A stretch of DNA of 64,000 nucleotides from NCBI GenBank assembly GCA_033852115.1, contig JAWSVE010000002.1, positions 372,001 through 436,000 on the forward strand, given 5' to 3'. A program made the translations under genes and the position numbers. Of this stretch, positions 60,414 through 64,000 are shown in pieces. The stretch's first letter is position 1, and the number at the start of each line of letters is the position of its first letter. A model generated the notes under the pieces. That model saw nothing but the letters and a program-made list of their open reading frames with translations, did not search any database and was not told the DNA's origin. This DNA comes from JAWSVE01 sp033852115. Its GTDB lineage: Bacteria; Pseudomonadota; Gammaproteobacteria; Pseudomonadales; Cellvibrionaceae.

Positions 60414-62198
60414 CTACTGTAAATTTCTCGAGCGGGCTTGTATCGACATGCCTCGACGTTCGAATCGCTTTCGGCGTCGATAAGGGAAAGTATCTTCAAC
60501 CACACCGTCTGACACCTGGTCTTGAATCTTTTTCCAATATTGATAATCGTACAAATCAGAATGACGGCTCTCAAAGGCATCCCGCGCTTTCTGATTGCCA
60601 GCAAAAAAGAGTGGGAACTCTTCTGGAAAAATATCGTTGTCATGTACTGCAAAAGTTGGTGATGGGGAAAACTCATCGAAGTCATCGCGGGCGGGCGGGA
60701 TACGACGGAAATTACACTCGTCCATCGTCGCAATTTCGTCATAATCGTAAAACACAACGCGACCGTGACGGGTTACCCCAAAGTTTTTTAGAAGCATATC
60801 CCCTGGGAAGATATTTGCTGCGGCTAGCTCTTTAATACAGTTACCGTACTCATCCATCACGTCAACAATTTGTTCATCGGTGGCTTTGTTTAAATATAAG
60901 TTAAGTGGCGTCATGCGACGCTCGATGTACAAGTGCTTTACGATCAGTACTTTTTCTGTCAGCTCTATTTTCGAAGGCGCAAGCGTTAATAGCTCCTCAA
61001 TCAGCTCTTCGCTAAAACGGTTGCGATAAAAAATAAAATTGGTGTATTCCTGAGTGTCGGCCATGCGCCCGGCTCGGTCGGAGCGGGATACAAGTTTGTA
61101 TTTTTCACGCACAATTTTCTCGGTTACATTTTTTGATGAGCCGAATTTGTCTTTAATGATTTTAAACACTACATCGTATGACGGCAGCGTGAACACTGTC
61201 ATTACCATACCCTTGATGCCTGGAGCGATGATAAATTTATCGTCGCTGTGTTTTAAGTGGTTAAGAATATGCCGATAAAACGCGGTTTTACCGTGTTTGT
61301 TGAAACCAATCGCGTTATATATTTCTAGGATGTCTTTGTTGGGCATCAAGGTGCTAATGAAGCGCACGAAACGAGAGGGTATAGGCGCATCGACCATGAA
61401 GTAAGAACGGGTAAAGCTGAAAATAATACTGACGTCATCGGGTTCGAAAATAACGGTATCGACAAATACACCCTTGCCTTCGTTATTGAGTAACGGCAAC
61501 ACGATGGGGAGATAGCGCCCTTTTATCACCGCTCGACCGACGAGATAGGCACCTTTATTACGGTAGAAGATCGATTCCAGCATATCAATTCGAACTTCTT
61601 CCGGTGTGCCGGTAAAGTTTTCCAAAATATTTTCGCGAATAGCGCGGACTATATTCGCGATGTCACGTTTTTTATTTTCCCAGGGCACTGAAAACTCGAA
61701 GTCGTCTAGAATGCGAGACACCAAGTCAACCAGCCCTCGAGTGATTTGATAACACATGTATATTGAGTAACCACGCAGCGGCTTGTCATCCCAGGGTCGC
61801 GAAGGTTTTACAAACATATGGCGGTCGTGAATATGTTCGTGATCAAAAATCCCGCAAAAGATGGAATTAAAAAACGTTTCTGCGATCTCATAGTTACTGT
61901 GGTTTTCAATGAGCTGCGCATAGGCGACTCGCGCCTGACGCCAAAGCTCAACATTACTGACATCTTTACTGGTGACGTCATGGGTCAACCGAATAACTTC
62001 CTCTACCTTGCGTTTATAGAGTTCGATACGGTTGCGATGCGCGACTTGTACGCCTACCCAGTCGGCCTTTTCAAAGCGTGCTTTTGCTCCCAGGGTTATG
62101 TTTTGGAAGTCCGCGAAATAGGAGTCAAAGCCGTTGAGTATTGTCTTGGCAATGCGTCGCGCCGTGGGGGTAGGGGTAGAAGGCAATATTGAATTCAT
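60414..62198 (-). CDS. aceK: isocitrate dehydrogenase kinase/phosphatase
   Basis: AceK adjusts flux between the TCA cycle and the glyoxylate bypass by phosphorylating isocitrate dehydrogenase. I use the ATG at 62198 because it gives ILPSTPTPTARRIAKTILNGFDSYFADFQNITLGAKARFEKADW, aligning with the known N-terminus, and leaves 132 bp to the divergent deacetylase; an upstream ATG at 62339 would overlap that gene. Hallmarks: MVMTVFTLPSYDVVFKIIKDKFGSSKNVTEKIVREKYKLV (ATP site), GRMADTQEYTNFIF and RVVFYDYDEIATMDECNFRRIP (DYDE catalytic region). The aceBA genes are not adjacent. Confidence 0.94.
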   Translation of the reverse strand: MNSILPSTPTPTARRIAKTILNGFDSYFADFQNITLGAKARFEKADWVGVQVAHRNRIELYKRKVEEVIRLTHDVTSKDVSNVELWRQARVAYAQLIENHSNYEIAETFFNSIFCGIFDHEHIHDRHMFVKPSRPWDDKPLRGYSIYMCYQITRGLVDLVSRILDDFEFSVPWENKKRDIANIVRAIRENILENFTGTPEEVRIDMLESIFYRNKGAYLVGRAVIKGRYLPIVLPLLNNEGKGVFVDTVIFEPDDVSIIFSFTRSYFMVDAPIPSRFVRFISTLMPNKDILEIYNAIGFNKHGKTAFYRHILNHLKHSDDKFIIAPGIKGMVMTVFTLPSYDVVFKIIKDKFGSSKNVTEKIVREKYKLVSRSDRAGRMADTQEYTNFIFYRNRFSEELIEELLTLAPSKIELTEKVLIVKHLYIERRMTPLNLYLNKATDEQIVDVMDEYGNCIKELAAANIFPGDMLLKNFGVTRHGRVVFYDYDEIATMDECNFRRIPPARDDFDEFSPSPTFAVHDNDIFPEEFPLFFAGNQKARDAFESRHSDLYDYQYWKKIQDQVSDGVVEDTFPYRRRKRFERRGMSIQARSRNLQ

Positions 62199-62330
62199 AA
62201 GATCAGCGCAGTTGTTGGCAGACCGAGTTTGCAGTTCGGTTATTGGTGAAGTGCGGTTATTATAGCGCTCTATGCTATGCGGGCACAGGCTGCATTTGTC
62301 TAAGTTTTTACCATTCAAGAGAGGCGTGAG

Positions 62331-63449
62331 ATGATTCAACCACCACTGTATCGACTAGCAAAAGCGCGTAGGCACGCGCTTTTGCATGCCCTGTGCGCCG
62401 GTGCACTGTTAATAATGGGTTTGTCGTCATCTCAGGCTGCGGTGGTATTACAGTATCACCATATATCGGATGAAACACCCGCTTCTACCAGTACCTCACC
62501 GGATTTATTTGCTGAGCATTTGGCTGCCATTAAGCGCCTTAATTATCAGGTGGTTAAGCTTGAGTCTCTGGCGTCTTTACTGCGGGAAGGTAAAGCCTTA
62601 CCTGACAAAACCGTGGCGATTACTTTTGACGACGGTTATTCGTCGGTTTATGACAATGCGTATCCTCTACTAAAACAATATGGTTTCCCATTTACGGTCT
62701 TTGTGAATACTGCGCCCATTGAGCGTGGCTCATCGCTGTTTGTTAGCTGGGCACAACTGAACGAGATGGCAAACGATGGTGCAACCATTGCCAACCACTC
62801 GCATTCTCATAGCCACTTTTTGCGCAAGAACAATGAAGAGACAGATGCAGAGTGGCGTACTCGAATTGGTGATGACATTAACATTACAGAGGCGCTCATC
62901 ACGAAGCACACAGGCCAACAACACGGTTTGTTAGCCTATCCTTATGGTGAATATAATCTGGCTGTACAGGAGATTGTAGCCGCTTTGAACATGTTGGCGT
63001 TCGGGCAACAATCCGGCCCTCTTAATTCGATCGACCATTTACAGGCCTTGCCCCGTTTCCCCTTTGGTGGCCGTTACGGAACGGTTGATGACTTTGTAAC
63101 AAAACTTAAAAGCGTGCCCATGCCATTAGTTAGCGTGGCGGTGACTGATGATCGAGGCCGCCCGCTGAACGATGTGGTTCTGCCGCAAGGCCATACTAAA
63201 CCACAGGTTTCGATAACGTTGAGCGACCGGCATCTTGCTGAACGAGTGCAGTGTTATGCCAGTGGACAAGGTGCTATACCCGTCTCGGTAACTGGAGCTG
63301 TTGTTCATACAATAGCAACACAGGATTTGCCTGTTGCGCGTTCACGTTACAACTGCACCGCGCCGAGTGAAGAGTCGGGACGCTATTATTGGTATTCCCA
63401 ATTGTTTATTCGCAAACAACCAAATGGTGAGTGGTACCCCGAAGAATAA
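62331..63449 (+). CDS. exported polysaccharide deacetylase (NodB-like)
   Basis: A 372-residue protein with an N-terminal signal (about residues 14-36, ALLHALCAGALLIMGLSSSQA). The NodB domain motifs are TFDDGYSS (catalytic and metal Asp), NHSHSHSHF (H-x3-H metal ligands) and AYPYGEYN. The about 110-residue C-terminal extension after the NodB domain (VSVAVTDDRGRPLNDVVLPQG) is a probable beta-sandwich. It likely deacetylates a cell-envelope or extracellular polysaccharide, in the manner of PgaB-type proteins. Divergent from aceK. Confidence 0.88.
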   Translation: MIQPPLYRLAKARRHALLHALCAGALLIMGLSSSQAAVVLQYHHISDETPASTSTSPDLFAEHLAAIKRLNYQVVKLESLASLLREGKALPDKTVAITFDDGYSSVYDNAYPLLKQYGFPFTVFVNTAPIERGSSLFVSWAQLNEMANDGATIANHSHSHSHFLRKNNEETDAEWRTRIGDDINITEALITKHTGQQHGLLAYPYGEYNLAVQEIVAALNMLAFGQQSGPLNSIDHLQALPRFPFGGRYGTVDDFVTKLKSVPMPLVSVAVTDDRGRPLNDVVLPQGHTKPQVSITLSDRHLAERVQCYASGQGAIPVSVTGAVVHTIATQDLPVARSRYNCTAPSEESGRYYWYSQLFIRKQPNGEWYPEE

Positions 63450-63590
63450 GTTTTGAAATCTTAATCAAGCGTTCCAGAGTTCATCGAAAATTATTGCGTT
63501 TTACGGATAATTTTTAGCTGTGCTTTTACGAAGTCTCAGAGATATATCTATACTTTGTCTAATAGATTCAACTTCGTAGACCTTTTCTGA

Positions 63591-64000
63591 ATGTCGAGTA
63601 TTAAACGCATAAGCGCTGATCATCTTCAGGTGGGCATGTATATTGCCGACCTCAATAATGCATGGATACCCGATAATAATTTGCGGCGACACGGTCTCAT
63701 CAAGCGCAGTGTTGCCATAGAGCAAATTCGAAAGCTTGGTGTGACTGAATTATATATCGATACGGCAAAGGGGTTGGATTGCAGTGAAGGTACCCCTATT
63801 GATACGGTTAATGAAAAAATCGATGCGCAATTGTCGGCAATTCAAAGGAATGCGCCCGATAACAAACCTGTTGTCGAATTCTCTGACGAGTTGAGTTCTG
63901 CAACCAGTATTCACGCCAATGCATTAAACCTCGTTTCGCAGGTGATGCACGATGTGAAAATGGGAAATGTTGTTAACTTGCAGCCCGTTGAAGACATGGC
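63591..64000 (+). CDS. HD-GYP-type phosphodiesterase, N-terminal part (cut by window edge)
   Basis: The ATG at 63591 opens a frame that runs off the right edge. The first 136 residues (SSIKRISADHLQVGMYIADLNNAWIPDNNLRRHGLIKRSVAIEQIRKLGVTELYID) match the N-terminal DUF3391 domain found ahead of HD-GYP cyclic-di-GMP phosphodiesterases. The catalytic HD-GYP domain itself lies outside the window, so the activity is inferred from the domain partner only. Confidence 0.78.
   Translation, partial: MSSIKRISADHLQVGMYIADLNNAWIPDNNLRRHGLIKRSVAIEQIRKLGVTELYIDTAKGLDCSEGTPIDTVNEKIDAQLSAIQRNAPDNKPVVEFSDELSSATSIHANALNLVSQVMHDVKMGNVVNLQPVEDM

Noticed and set aside
62199..62339. Longer aceK from an upstream ATG
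   Set aside because: The extra residues do not resemble AceK and would overlap the divergent deacetylase start.
63501..63725. Short minus-strand reading frame
   Set aside because: Overlaps the well-supported DUF3391 coding frame and has no known similarity.

Overview
The window reads as the chromosome of a marine-type gammaproteobacterium. The order waaA / tolC / TPP riboswitch-thiD-thiC / nudF-yqiB-cpdA-yqiA-parE is a familiar gammaproteobacterial block. A long-form purC, cstA, an NfeD/SPFH pair, parC and aceK fit the same picture. No rRNA, tRNA or CRISPR array was seen. Taxonomy below class level is inference only.

Layout. (1) 1-28275 is conserved chromosome: LPS and efflux genes, a thiamine operon under a TPP riboswitch, the cpdA/parE cluster, a rhomboid, an NfeD/SPFH pair, purC, a metal-permease/PepSY pair, cstA, a PhnD-like protein followed by a HAMP-PAS-PAS protein with no output domain, an EamA exporter and parC. 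(2) 28728-35670 holds a 2106-residue secreted FN3/SpvB/Rhs-type polymorphic toxin with a probable lipoprotein immunity partner. (3) 35665-36021 is mobile-element debris: three copies of a RAYT upstream unit, an IS30-family C-terminal relic and the first 26 codons of a RAYT transposase. (4) 36022-59211 is a complete 23190-bp Tn7-like transposon inserted in that RAYT relic, bounded by an exact 5-bp duplication (GGCGT). (5) 59217-64000 returns to the chromosome with the rest of the relic, an intact RAYT, aceK, a polysaccharide deacetylase and the start of an HD-GYP-type protein.

The Tn7-like element carries tnsA-tnsB-tnsC-tnsD plus a second TniQ-family gene, all overlapping or nearly so, with no tnsE and no Cas genes. 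Next to it is an AT-rich divergent pair of helix-turn-helix regulators, one coupled to a small membrane protein. The cargo (about 45.2-58.8 kb) is compositionally different. It holds an NhaD-like Na+/H+ antiporter and an eight-gene unit: a branched-chain-amino-acid-type ABC importer, an iron alcohol dehydrogenase, a hotdog thioesterase and a GabD-like succinate-semialdehyde dehydrogenase. A three-gene sensory operon follows: histidine kinase, sigma-54 response regulator and a second periplasmic binding protein.

Both cargo operons have a GG-N10-GC sigma-54 promoter. Each is preceded by two copies of a 17-bp inverted repeat TGAGCG-N5-CGCTCA, which I propose is the operator of the response regulator. 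Together these make a self-contained, self-regulated uptake-and-oxidation system. 4-Hydroxybutyrate or another omega-hydroxy acid or diol is the best guess at substrate. The whole system is mobilised by a Tn7-like transposon.
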